Positions 7,543-15,595 of a stretch of DNA of 55,439 nucleotides are shown in pieces. The notes under the pieces were generated by a model, which saw nothing but the letters and a program-made list of their open reading frames with translations, ran no database searches and was not told the DNA's origin. Where the stretch lies: positions 96,194 through 151,632 of the forward strand of contig NZ_WTUZ01000007.1 in assembly GCF_009882985.1 (NCBI RefSeq), written 5' to 3'. A program made the position numbers and the translations under genes. The first letter of the stretch is position 1; every line of letters starts with the position of its first letter. This DNA comes from Paenibacillus silvestris (lineage in GTDB: Bacteria > Bacillota > Bacilli > Paenibacillales > NBRC-103111).

Positions 7543-8360
7543 CACGTCTCGTGAAAGGCTACTGGTTCATAACCATAAACTTTTATTTTGTTCTCATTAA
7601 AAACATCTCTGACTTTCTTGCTAACTACCAATTGCCTAGCATCATACGCGTTTAACCGTTCAGTGGTCAAATTGAAATCCAACACCAATTTAAGATCTGC
7701 TTTTTCATAAATCAATTCTGATCTCAAAACAGCACCGGCAATACACCGGGAACAATGTTTACGCTTTACTTTTTCCAGTCTAGTTCTCTCACTTAATAGA
7801 GGGAGAATATTATTTACTCTCATTTCAAACACTTGACCTAATTCACGTTCTTTATAATCATTGGCTGGGAGAAACTCACAGCCTGTTAATTCATTCTGAA
7901 TACTGATATTTTTAGCATGCTCAGTAACGATCAACTGAGGGTAGATCGTGATAAGATGACTCTTTTTCATCTTCTTTACATCCAGTCTCAACTCAGATAT
8001 CTGCTGTAATTGACAATCACAGTCTACTTCTAATGTTTCATAGACTGTGCCATAATAGGCTGCATTTTTTAACGGTTCATGTTCCCATGGAAATGGAACA
8101 TTCACATGAAAGAAATAACTTGAGTCCATTTCTTTTTTTGTGTATTTCCGTCCTTCTGCAAAAGTATACTCGAGATTACGTTCCTCAAGCATTTTAAGTA
8201 ACTCCTGATACCCTTCCCGAGCTTCATTGGTTTTTATTGTAATTAAACCATAAGCAATAGTACAAGAACTAATTTCGTCCACCTTACCAATTATTTTTTC
8301 TATGATATCGTTCAAGTCCGAAACAGTTCCCCTTATGTCTAATTGAGCATTCCTTTGCAT
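7539..8360 (-). CDS. Uncharacterised protein, possibly immunity-like
   Basis: A 273-residue soluble protein I cannot assign with confidence. Cysteines occur as CDCQ (mid-protein) and HCSRC (about residue 205), which might bind metal. The C-terminal third (LNAYDARQLVVSKKVRDVF, then YGYEPV) resembles the ends of DUF1629-type proteins, which are often found as immunity proteins; that link is a memory-based guess. GGGGAAAA before the ATG supports the start. There is no signal peptide. It stands alone between two complete repeat copies. Confidence 0.7.
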   Translation of the reverse strand: MQRNAQLDIRGTVSDLNDIIEKIIGKVDEISSCTIAYGLITIKTNEAREGYQELLKMLEERNLEYTFAEGRKYTKKEMDSSYFFHVNVPFPWEHEPLKNAAYYGTVYETLEVDCDCQLQQISELRLDVKKMKKSHLITIYPQLIVTEHAKNISIQNELTGCEFLPANDYKERELGQVFEMRVNNILPLLSERTRLEKVKRKHCSRCIAGAVLRSELIYEKADLKLVLDFNLTTERLNAYDARQLVVSKKVRDVFNENKIKVYGYEPVAFHETC

Positions 8361-8463
8361 TAAAGATTTTCCCCTTTGGCATTAGTATAACTAGCGCATT
8401 GTTAACCAGATTTATTGTAATCCTGCCAAAAATTTTTTTCTTAATAATACCATAATTGGAACT

Positions 8464-8553
8464 AAACTGCCCGTTAGTTGAGAAAAGGCAACCGATCACT
8501 AGGTCGGCTGCCTTCTCTTGTTGTTATTGTGCTATCGTATCCGTTAGCGTAAC
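8464..8553 (+). repeat. Dispersed repeat, copy 5 (complete)
   Basis: Left box AAACTGCCCGTTAGTTGA; hairpin built from AGAAaAGGC and GCCTTCTCT with an inner CCGA/TCGG stem (8481-8518); right box ATTGTGCTATCGTATCCG then TTAGCGTAAC. A further left-box-like string (TTCTGCCGTTGAATGG) follows at 8558-8573, hinting at a nested or tandem copy. Confidence 0.85.
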
Positions 8554-8657
8554 AAAGTTCTGCCGTTGAATGGATAACTTATTACCATAACACGAAACTA
8601 TCCTACACTGATTAGACGTAAAGCCTCGCAAATAACAATACTTTTGTGGTCACACGG

Positions 8658-8966
8658 TTAGCCTTTTTTATCTGCATAATTTTCAAGATCTTCTCTAATT
8701 CCTTTTAAATCTGAGGATATTTCTTCAAACAGCACCTTATTCTTTGGATCATTTCTATCTTTAAAATTTGTACTGCCAAAAAAATCATACTCTACATTCA
8801 TAATTAGTTTTTTGATGCGCTCTCCATCTTCGTCAAACTTACTCTCATAGAATGCATTTATTTTCTCTCTCTCAGAAAAAGGAAAACCCACATACTCTAT
8901 ACTCATTTCAAAAACCTTAACAATCTCTAGTGCAACATTTTTAAATTCACTCTTTTTTATCCTCAT
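8658..8966 (-). CDS. Hypothetical protein, 102 residues
   Basis: A small, charged, soluble protein with no recognised family. It reads as real coding sequence (VALEIVKVFEMSIEYVGF, FEEISSDLKGIREDLENY) with a helical C-terminus rich in Glu, Asp and Lys. GAGGATGA precedes the ATG. It lies between repeat copy 5 and the solo right box at 8986. Confidence 0.6.
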   Translation of the reverse strand: MRIKKSEFKNVALEIVKVFEMSIEYVGFPFSEREKINAFYESKFDEDGERIKKLIMNVEYDFFGSTNFKDRNDPKNKVLFEEISSDLKGIREDLENYADKKG

Positions 8967-8985
8967 TTTTGAATCATCCTCTGGT

Positions 8986-9012
8986 ATTGAACTATCGTTT
9001 CTCGTTAGCGCA
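8986..9012 (+). repeat. Dispersed repeat, copy 6 (solo right box)
   Basis: ATTGAACTATCGTTTCTCG then TTAGCGCA is an almost consensus right box with no hairpin or left box. It lies between two minus-strand genes. Confidence 0.7.
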
Positions 9013-9020
9013 TTTGTCTA

Positions 9021-9398
9021 TCACAAGTCAAAAGTTGACCATCCGTTTTCTTTTAGTTGAGTACACATAGTTCTGAAATGCCTATAACCCTTACGAGAGT
9101 GCATGTTTCGAAACCTTTCATAAAAAGTTCTCTTATAAGGAAATACGAATCGGGTTCTTGGTTCTGTGAAATATTCAATGTATGGCACCTTATCAAAAGC
9201 ATCTCTCCAACCCACACAATTCGTTTCTTCTTCTTTTAACTCAGATGTTTCGAATTCAGTAGATGTGTTTACAAAATTAACCCAATTTCATCTACAATCA
9301 TCGAATTTAATTTGAGCCTGATTACCATCAACATCAATGAAGACCAACTCAGCTTTATTTATATAAATCACAGATTGATGAAAAAATATTCTATTCAC
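9021..9398 (-). pseudogene. Small gene broken by an in-frame stop
   Basis: A GTG at 9398 with GAGGTGA upstream opens a frame (ending KFDDCR) that meets TGA at 9288-9290, codon 37, then continues open in the same frame for 88 more codons to a TGA at 9021. The downstream part (GWRDAFDKVPYIEYFTEPR) reads as genuine protein. If the TGA were TGG the product would be about 125 residues. No family is recognised. Alternatively the downstream part is reinitiated at the GTG at 9215. Confidence 0.6.
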
Positions 9399-9515
9399 AC
9401 TATCACCTCGAAAATCAACAATATAACCCAAATTATACCATGTAAGAATCAAGTATTGTTGAAGTAAACTTACTTTTGCTTATTCTCAATTGCTAGTCCG
9501 CTGCAATCCACTTCT

Positions 9516-9592
9516 CTACTGCCCGTCAGCACAAAAGGCTGCACGTGGCAGCCTATTAGGTTTGTTCAACTATAGTTCTTCGTTAGTGTAAT
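9516..9592 (+). repeat. Dispersed repeat, copy 7 (complete)
   Basis: Left box CTACTGCCCGTCAGC; perfect 7-bp hairpin AGGCTGC-acgtg-GCAGCCT (9536-9554); right box TTCAACTATAGTTCTTCG then TTAGTGTAAT. A short left-box echo (CCGCCGTTAT) follows at about 9600. Confidence 0.85.
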
Positions 9593-9648
9593 GAAAAGTC
9601 CGCCGTTATACGATGCCACGAATATTCTGAACAATCTCTATTAATTTC

Positions 9649-10113
9649 TTATTTATTATGATTTCTCTCATACCATCCTATATAGTCAAAAAATTTCAAT
9701 TCACGATATTTAGTTCCATTTTGAATCTCTTCAAGTGTCCATAAATGATCACTGTAATCATCCATTGCATACCCATTAAATTTGGATAAAAGTTCTTTTA
9801 CAATTTGCAAAACTTCCTTGTCACCTGGATGTCTTCCAGAGATGTCGATTTGAAGTACTACATCTGATTTTATTCTTTCTAACAAGAATGCATTCTCGTC
9901 GGTATCCTCTATTTCGTTTAAAAAGCTCTTCTTCTCGTTGAACTCGATATATAATAAAGAGTCTTGGTGATTCTTATAAATCCATTGTAAGTCCTTATAA
10001 TTAATACACATTGAATTTATAGTGTTAATTATAGAATCTCGACTATCTAAATCTAATAAAACAAAAACAGACCTGATAGTAATCACCCTATTCATTGGCG
10101 TTTTATCTTTCAC
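9649..10113 (-). CDS. Hypothetical protein, possibly an immunity protein
   Basis: A 154-residue soluble acidic protein. The C-terminal part (YAMDDYSDHLWTLEEI, then FDYIGWYERN) resembles small immunity proteins of bacterial polymorphic toxin systems, but I cannot name the family. The GTG at 10113 is the longest start; an ATG six codons later is an alternative, and neither has a strong ribosome binding site. No toxin gene is adjacent. It sits between complete repeat copies 7 and 8. Confidence 0.6.
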   Translation of the reverse strand: MKDKTPMNRVITIRSVFVLLDLDSRDSIINTINSMCINYKDLQWIYKNHQDSLLYIEFNEKKSFLNEIEDTDENAFLLERIKSDVVLQIDISGRHPGDKEVLQIVKELLSKFNGYAMDDYSDHLWTLEEIQNGTKYRELKFFDYIGWYERNHNK

Positions 10114-10157
10114 TTTTTCGGTGTTCGTACATTGAAGTATTCGCGAAGTGATTAAGC

Positions 10158-10250
10158 AATCCTGCCCGTTACTTCAATAGACAACGGCAGCCGATCGGGT
10201 GACCAGCTGCCGCTATATGAGTATTCAACAAACGTTCTCCGTCAGCGCAG
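10158..10250 (+). repeat. Dispersed repeat, copy 8 (complete)
   Basis: Left box AATCCTGCCCGTTACTTCAA; hairpin GGCAGC (10186-10191) with GCTGCC (10206-10211); right box ATTCAACAAACGTTCTCCG then TCAGCGCAG. Confidence 0.8.
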
Positions 10251-10293
10251 TGGTCGCATCCAGGTGCTGTCCGTGAGTGACCATAAGTTACTG

Positions 10294-10821
10294 TCATTGG
10301 CGTTCATTTGCTTCGATTTGATGGAGGATTTCGTCAACGACGTGCGCGATCGGTGCGGTGGCGTCGATTATAATTCCGTTTTTGGGAACACCTTCTTTCG
10401 TTTGATAAATTCGTGCACTGATTTCCCGTTCCTCTGGTCTACCACCCCAATCAGTTGGGTCCAATGCTACTCGCTCATCAATCCGCCGGAGACTGGTTTC
10501 CAAGTCGACTTCAAGGACAAACACGTCGTTGAAGAGATCGATGAATTTGGGGAAATTCCGCGAACCACCGCAGAAGAATGTTACCTCCTCATCCTGATTG
10601 GCGACCAAAGCTTTTACTTTATCTACATGCCAAATGTGGTGTTCGGGTTTAAAGACAACCGTTGGGGTACCAGTTTCCGGATCGCCTTGATAAGCCAATT
10701 CACGATCACCATGAATGGCATGGTAGCCGCGCCGCTGCAATTCGTTGCAGACCGTAGTTTTACCAGCGCCGGAAACGCCTCCAATCAGATAATTCCTAAT
10801 GCCCAAGGTTAGACCCTCCAT
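10294..10821 (-). CDS. P-loop kinase / AAA-type ATP-binding protein
   Basis: A 175-residue cytoplasmic nucleotide-binding protein. The Walker A motif GGVSGAGKTT lies at residues 14-23, followed by an acidic HGDRELAY segment expected to bind the substrate or Mg. The size and pattern match small shikimate-kinase-like or nucleoside-kinase-like proteins; an adenylate-kinase-type lid is suggested by the Arg-rich SLRRIDERVALDP region. The true substrate is unknown. The ATG at 10821 is preceded by GGAGG overlapping the start region weakly. It is a single gene between repeat copies 8 and 9. Confidence 0.75.
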   Translation of the reverse strand: MEGLTLGIRNYLIGGVSGAGKTTVCNELQRRGYHAIHGDRELAYQGDPETGTPTVVFKPEHHIWHVDKVKALVANQDEEVTFFCGGSRNFPKFIDLFNDVFVLEVDLETSLRRIDERVALDPTDWGGRPEEREISARIYQTKEGVPKNGIIIDATAPIAHVVDEILHQIEANERQ

Positions 10822-10865
10822 TCAAGTGGATAAGCACATTATATTAGATGTTTCTATCTGACGCT

Positions 10866-10955
10866 AAACTCCCGTTAGGTGAACGAAAGGCTGTCGCACA
10901 TTGCCGGCAGCCTTGTTCTTGTTGAATGTTCAACTATCGTTCCTCGTTAGCTTAG
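10866..10955 (+). repeat. Dispersed repeat, copy 9 (complete)
   Basis: Left box AAACTCCCGTTAGGTGAACG; hairpin AAGGCTG (10887-10893) with CAGCCTT (10908-10914); right box TTCAACTATCGTTCCTCG then TTAGCTTAG. The amidase stop codon (10952-10954) lies in the right-box end. Confidence 0.85.
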
Positions 10956-12427
10956 CCCATTTCTGGTGGACGACGGAATAGTGTTGCCTGCTCAAAACTA
11001 TAGGCGATGCTGATTAGCGTGGGCTCACTGAAAGCCCTCCCGGAAAAGACAACACCAAATGGACCCTGCGTCAAATCGCCATCAGCATCAATTGTTCCTT
11101 TTGCTGAATAACCGGCGGGCACCGTAATAAGGGGATACCCTAACCGGGCAGCAATGTACATGCCATCAACGTCACCGGGTAACATTAAAGCATCTAAGCC
11201 GTGTTGATCGAGTACATAGTCAATCCCTCGCGTTACAGCCGGATGGTTATATTCTTGTCGTTTAAGTTGATATGTTGTCTCGTTTAGCGCATTTTGTTCC
11301 GAGCGAATCAGATTATCTTGGCCAAACTTCAATGCGGATGCAGCGTGTTTCTGATTATAAGCTATCAGATCTTGAAGAGAATGCACGGGCATATCCGAGT
11401 TCAACTTTGATAAATAGCGATTCAGGCCTGTTTTGAATTCGTAGCAGATAACATCATTGTTCCATGGATGCTGTTCCAAATGGAGGTTCACAGTATCGAT
11501 AACTGTAGCACCTTGCTCACGCAGAACATTAATGGCGGATTCCATGATGGAGAGTCTTTCTTCATCCAACGACCGATAGTAATGTCTGGGAATCCCAATG
11601 CGAGTTTTACGCAGAAAGTCTCGGTCGAGATACGATGTGTAGTCATGAAAAGTACGATGCGGGCTAGTCCAAGTTGCCTTATCGTTTTCGTCAATCCCGA
11701 CGAGTGCCCCAAGTAGAATCGCTGCATCAGTGACTGTCTTTGAAATCGGTCCTGGCGTATCCTGACTTATAGAAATCGGGATAATGCCGCTGCGGCTCGC
11801 AAGCCCTACAGTAGGTTTTATTCCGACGAGAAAGTGTTGGCTGGCCGGCCCAATAATCGAACCTGCGGTTTCTGTTCCGATCGCTGCTGCTGTCAGGTTC
11901 GCCGCTACGGCTGCAGCCGATCCTGAACTTGATCCGCTGACGAAGAGCTTGCCAGGTCCATATGGATTCAACACATATCCTCCTCTGGAACTGTATCCAG
12001 CTGGCATACGATTGGACATAAAATTCGACCACTCGGTCATATTGGCCTTACCTAGAAGAACAGCGCCAGCAGCCCGGAGCTTTGCGGCCACGAACGCATC
12101 TTCAGGAGCAAACGACTCAGCCAATGCGATTGAACCAGCGCTCGTATGCATCCGGTCGTACGTATCGATGTTATCCTTGAGCAGGATTGGAATTCCGTGC
12201 AGCGGCCCCCTACTACCTGTTGTATTTCGCTCAAGGTCAAGATTCCTTGCTATTTCAAGCGCATCTGGATTGATCTCTAATAAGGCATTGATCAGAGGAT
12301 TATACCTATGAATGCGTTCGATATATGCAAGCACGAGAGCTTCGGATGTACATTCACCCGAAGACATTGCCTTCTGCATGCTCACCAAGTCGGCTTCATG
12401 AATCCAATCTTCTAAGTTGATGCTCAT
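10952..12427 (-). CDS. Amidase signature family hydrolase
   Basis: A 491-residue amidase of the Ser-cisSer-Lys family, hydrolysing an amide to acid and ammonia. Lys84 sits in GIPILLKDNID, the Ser-rich motif GSSSGSA is at residues 165-171, and the nucleophile candidate Ser190 lies in GTETAGSIIGPAS. The length is normal for a free amidase, and no GatB or GatC partner is adjacent, so it is unlikely to be the Glu-tRNA amidotransferase subunit. The start has GGGGG upstream. No secretion signal is seen. Its stop overlaps repeat copy 9. Confidence 0.88.
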   Translation of the reverse strand: MSINLEDWIHEADLVSMQKAMSSGECTSEALVLAYIERIHRYNPLINALLEINPDALEIARNLDLERNTTGSRGPLHGIPILLKDNIDTYDRMHTSAGSIALAESFAPEDAFVAAKLRAAGAVLLGKANMTEWSNFMSNRMPAGYSSRGGYVLNPYGPGKLFVSGSSSGSAAAVAANLTAAAIGTETAGSIIGPASQHFLVGIKPTVGLASRSGIIPISISQDTPGPISKTVTDAAILLGALVGIDENDKATWTSPHRTFHDYTSYLDRDFLRKTRIGIPRHYYRSLDEERLSIMESAINVLREQGATVIDTVNLHLEQHPWNNDVICYEFKTGLNRYLSKLNSDMPVHSLQDLIAYNQKHAASALKFGQDNLIRSEQNALNETTYQLKRQEYNHPAVTRGIDYVLDQHGLDALMLPGDVDGMYIAARLGYPLITVPAGYSAKGTIDADGDLTQGPFGVVFSGRAFSEPTLISIAYSFEQATLFRRPPEMG

Positions 12428-12772
12428 ATATTAAAATACCCCCGGTACTGGTAAATTTTCGGACAACAGTAATATGGTAACATGCTGCCTTGCCAAGGGT
12501 ATAGGTAAAGTTTTGATTAGATAAGAATGTATCAGTTGGGCATCGCAGTAGAGCTTGTATTTTCCCGAAGGTCAATGTTGTAACTAAAGTAATCTACCCT
12601 TTCGTGGGCGAAGAGCCTGCTACTCGGCAGTAATGTGACTACGTCAGGAATGTTATCAGGTTCTTGTTTCCAATATTCAAAAAAACCATCATTCTAAAAT
12701 GAATGATGGGTAGCTGTAGCGGCAACTCCTTTGTCATTTGTTTGGACTTGCTCCTCAAACGTGTCGACTAGC
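12428..12772. other. Intergenic region between MerR and amidase genes
   Basis: No gene seen on either strand. It holds the amidase promoter region and, at its right end, the terminator of the MerR gene. No copy of the dispersed repeat was found here. Confidence 0.4.
12679..12709 (-). terminator. Terminator of MerR gene
   Basis: Perfect 9-bp stem CCATCATTC / GAATGATGG, followed on the minus strand by seven T residues. It is a classical intrinsic terminator about 65 bases after the stop. Confidence 0.8.
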
Positions 12773-13174
12773 TCAGATCTCCTTCATTGGATTCTTTTGC
12801 AGCTTATCTGATTCCTCTAGATTTTTGAAAAAAATGATTTTTTCATCGACTTTCTCCAGTGTATTTTCAAGTTCCTTCATTTGATCAATAACCTTAATGC
12901 GATACGTTTCCATGAATTCTCGTCGAGCTGTTATCGGGGAGACTTGACTATCGTTCAAGGCGAAAAACTCCTGCATCTCCCGAATGGGCATCCCCATCGC
13001 TCGAAAGTAACTTAACACCTGAAACCATACGATATCGGATTGTGAATACTTGCGATATCCATTTACGTCCCGTTCTATGCCGTCAATTAATCCGATTTGC
13101 TCATAGTATCGTAAGGTATGGATGCTTAATCCCGTCTTTTCAGACACCTGTTTGCTTGAGAAATTGTTTTCCAT
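12773..13174 (-). CDS. MerR family transcriptional regulator
   Basis: A 133-residue MerR regulator. The winged helix-turn-helix is at the N-terminus (SSKQVSEKTGLSIHTLRYYE, then GLIDGIERDVNGYRKYSQSDI), followed by a dimerising coiled coil (YRIKVIDQMKELENTLEKVD). The C-terminus has no cysteines, so it is the non-metal branch that responds to small molecules or stress. It is divergent from the SDR gene at 13280, whose promoter has the elongated spacer MerR proteins act on, so that gene is the likely target. Confidence 0.88.
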   Translation of the reverse strand: MENNFSSKQVSEKTGLSIHTLRYYEQIGLIDGIERDVNGYRKYSQSDIVWFQVLSYFRAMGMPIREMQEFFALNDSQVSPITARREFMETYRIKVIDQMKELENTLEKVDEKIIFFKNLEESDKLQKNPMKEI

Positions 13175-13205
13175 AATCTTTATTATACCATCGATCCGAA
13201 TGGTA

Positions 13206-13236
13206 TTGCTATCGAGTGCACTCTATACTTTATCAT
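13206..13236 (+). promoter_or_regulatory. MerR-type promoter of the SDR gene
   Basis: TTGCTA (-35, 13206-13211) and TATCAT (-10, 13231-13236) are 19 bases apart, the over-long spacing of MerR-activated promoters. The perfect palindrome GAGTGCACTC (13214-13223) lies inside the spacer, where a MerR dimer binds and untwists DNA. Confidence 0.65.
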
Positions 13237-13279
13237 TACACCTGTAAGCAATCATATTCATTTTTAGGAGGACTTCATT

Positions 13280-14167
13280 ATGCGAATTTTTGTTACAGGA
13301 GCTACGGGCTTCATCGGTTCCGCCGTCGTCCGCGAACTTATCGATGCAGGGCATCAGGTTGTAGGTCTTGCCCGTTCAGACAAATCTGCTGCAGCATTGA
13401 CAGCGGCGGGAGCGGACGTGCATCACGGCACCCTCGACGATCTCGACAGTCTGCGCAGCGGCGCAGCTGCAGCGGACGGCGTCATTCATCTGGCCTTCAT
13501 ACACGACTTCTCGAACTTTGCGGCCGCCGCCGAGACCGACAAGCTGGCGATCGAGGCGATCGGAGAAGCACTTGAGGGTTCCGGCAAACCTTTCGTGGTC
13601 ACCTCCGGGACGCTTACGCTCACACCAGGACGCCTTAGTACGGAAGAGGACGCGCCTATGCCAACTGCGCACCGGCGCTCCGAAGAGGCGGCGATGGTAA
13701 TGGTTAAGCGCGGGGTTCGATCATCAATCGTCCGTCTTTCACCATCCGTGCACGGTCCGAGCGATTATGGCTTCATCCCGACTCTGATCGACATCGCCCG
13801 CACCAAAGGTGTCTCCGCCTACATTGGCGACGGATCCAACAGGTGGCCGGCCGTGCATCGCCTCGATGCGGCGCGCCTCTTCCGTATGGCGGTGGAAAAC
13901 GCACCGGCTGGCTCACGGCTGCACGCGGTCGGCGATGAAGGTGTGCCACTCCGTGATATCGCTGACGTCATCGGTCGCCACCTGAACCTGCCGGTGGTCA
14001 GTATTTCCCATGAAGAAGCAGCTGATCACTTCGGCTGGATTTCCTTCGCCGCATCTGTCGACAATCCGACTTCAAGTGCACGGACTCAGGAGCGCTTGGG
14101 CTGGCGGCCTGAGCACGCTTCACTGATCTCGGACCTTGAACAGGGTCACTATTTCAAAGTCCTTTAA
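13280..14167 (+). CDS. NAD(P)-dependent epimerase/SDR-type oxidoreductase
   Basis: A 295-residue extended SDR protein with the nucleotide-binding motif TGATGFIG at residues 7-14 and an Arg for NADPH in VVGLARSDKSA. The usual active-site Tyr-x3-Lys is not obvious: after VVTSGTLTL the equivalent region reads HRRSEEAAMVMV, so the protein may be an atypical SDR or act as a redox sensor. AGGAGG sits 8 bases before the ATG. It is noticeably more GC-rich than the flanking genes, a hint of transfer. It is divergent from the MerR gene and probably controlled by it. Confidence 0.82.
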   Translation: MRIFVTGATGFIGSAVVRELIDAGHQVVGLARSDKSAAALTAAGADVHHGTLDDLDSLRSGAAAADGVIHLAFIHDFSNFAAAAETDKLAIEAIGEALEGSGKPFVVTSGTLTLTPGRLSTEEDAPMPTAHRRSEEAAMVMVKRGVRSSIVRLSPSVHGPSDYGFIPTLIDIARTKGVSAYIGDGSNRWPAVHRLDAARLFRMAVENAPAGSRLHAVGDEGVPLRDIADVIGRHLNLPVVSISHEEAADHFGWISFAASVDNPTSSARTQERLGWRPEHASLISDLEQGHYFKVL

Positions 14168-14241
14168 ATTGAAGGCGGCGCGATCCTTTCGTCATTCTGT
14201 CCGTCTAGTTCATTGAGATAATTGTGCACAATTGTTCATTA

Positions 14242-14299
14242 AAACAGCAGCAGACTCGGACTTTTTACTCGTCCATGACTGCTGCTGTTTCGTTTTTTT
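14242..14299. terminator. Terminator between SDR and GH1-like genes
   Basis: A 12-bp stem AAACAGCAGCAG / CTGCTGCTGTTT with a 25-base loop is followed on the plus strand by TTTTTTT. It lies between convergent genes and may serve both. Confidence 0.75.
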
Positions 14300-14324
14300 G
14301 GCTTGGCAGGATCGTTTTATCTGG

Positions 14325-15560
14325 CTAAATGAAGACTGACTTCTTTCTCAATTCTTCCTCGAATCTTTCGCCTGCCGCATTTTTAACTCTATGAATCGTT
14401 CCGTCAGGCTTCTCCTCCAAACTGTATAAACCGAAGGTAGCCAGATTCTCTTGAAACGATAACCCATTCGTCCGATAAGGCCAATCCACCATATCCAGAA
14501 AAGGAAACCACGTTACGCCATAAAGCTCAATTCCCTCCTCATTCATCTTCCAGCTTGCACGAATGAGTTCCTCCAACCAAGAAACACGTTGTTCTACGCT
14601 GCCATTATAGCTGGTTTCCGTAATGAAAATGGGCTTCTTGTATCGCTGATACAGATCTCTGGCAATATCGATCATATCCTTAGCTGAACCCATCACCGCA
14701 CGTGGGATTTGTCCTTGCTCGGCCGTCTCTTTGCCAATCACATTCAAGGAAAATTGCGGATAATAATTGACTCCGACAATATCTAGATCAATCCGATTCT
14801 CTGCATACCATTCTAAATCATGATGGCTAAAATGGTGATCCAATACCCACGTATATAAAGGATGTCCCTGCTGAATGCGACCCTGTATAAGCTCCCACAT
14901 GATAAACCGAATTTCATTCCATAAATGGGTTTCTTCGATATAAGATTCATCTGCGGCTATATACTTCTTTGAAGCCTCCACATGCACCATCACCGCATCT
15001 GGGTCGACTTGCTTTAGATGCTGAACCGTTAGGATGATTCCCTTACATAATTGATTCATAAGTAAACCAAAACCCAGCAAACCTGTTAGATATGGCGGCC
15101 AAGTCCCACTCCATCCACACCATTCCGCATTAACGAATGGCTCATTTAGTGGTGTGTAGTAAGAAGTTATTCCTTTGTACCTTTCCGCAAATGCCTTAGC
15201 ATATCTAGCAACTAATTGCGGGTACTCCGCATTCATGAATTCATTCTTAAGCCATAGCGGTGTACCATAATGCATCAAGTCAATGATGGGCACTAATTCT
15301 CGATGCCGATCGAAGTAAGCCATCACCTTATCTGTCCATGACCAATCGAATACACCCTTGCTCGTTTCAATCCGATACCAGGGAACACCATAACGAATCA
15401 TGGTAGCTCCCGATGCCCTCACTCGATCCAAGTCCTCTTCCCAGAATTGATAATGCTGCGTAATTTCGAATTCATCTAGAACCCTTTCGCCTCTGGCCGT
15501 TTGACCGATGAAAGTATTTTCGATTCCTACAGCCCAAACCCAAGGATGTAATTTGCCCAT
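14325..15560 (-). CDS. GH1-like glycoside hydrolase (clan GH-A)
   Basis: A 411-residue cytoplasmic glycosidase without signal peptide. The acid/base glutamate is in TPLNEPFVN (about residue 138), the nucleophile candidate in FITETSYNG (about residue 312), and the substrate-binding WYRIE and LMHYGTPLW segments are in place, matching the beta-glucosidase-like TIM barrel. It is the last gene of the operon with the sugar transporter, 35 bases after the second permease, so it probably cleaves the imported oligosaccharide or glycoside. GAGAG precedes the ATG. It is shorter than classical GH1 enzymes, so family membership is approximate. Confidence 0.8.
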   Translation of the reverse strand: MGKLHPWVWAVGIENTFIGQTARGERVLDEFEITQHYQFWEEDLDRVRASGATMIRYGVPWYRIETSKGVFDWSWTDKVMAYFDRHRELVPIIDLMHYGTPLWLKNEFMNAEYPQLVARYAKAFAERYKGITSYYTPLNEPFVNAEWCGWSGTWPPYLTGLLGFGLLMNQLCKGIILTVQHLKQVDPDAVMVHVEASKKYIAADESYIEETHLWNEIRFIMWELIQGRIQQGHPLYTWVLDHHFSHHDLEWYAENRIDLDIVGVNYYPQFSLNVIGKETAEQGQIPRAVMGSAKDMIDIARDLYQRYKKPIFITETSYNGSVEQRVSWLEELIRASWKMNEEGIELYGVTWFPFLDMVDWPYRTNGLSFQENLATFGLYSLEEKPDGTIHRVKNAAGERFEEELRKKSVFI

Positions 15561-15595
15561 ACAGTCGTTCTCTCCTTTTCCGTCAGATCTTTTCT

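Noticed and set aside
10264..10812. 182-codon plus-strand frame opposite the P-loop kinase
   Set aside because: The minus strand carries an intact Walker A motif in a normal-length protein; the plus frame begins inside a repeat-adjacent spacer without a ribosome binding site.
5353..10955. The evenly spaced repeats as a CRISPR array
   Set aside because: Copies are 0.6-1.2 kb apart with genes between them and are far longer than CRISPR repeats; no cas genes are present.
11784..12311. 175-codon plus-strand frame inside the amidase gene
   Set aside because: Antisense shadow of conserved amidase motifs; no start signal.
14220..14233. Palindrome AATTGTGCACAATT as an operator
   Set aside because: It lies downstream of the SDR gene and next to its terminator, between convergent genes, where an operator would have no obvious target.
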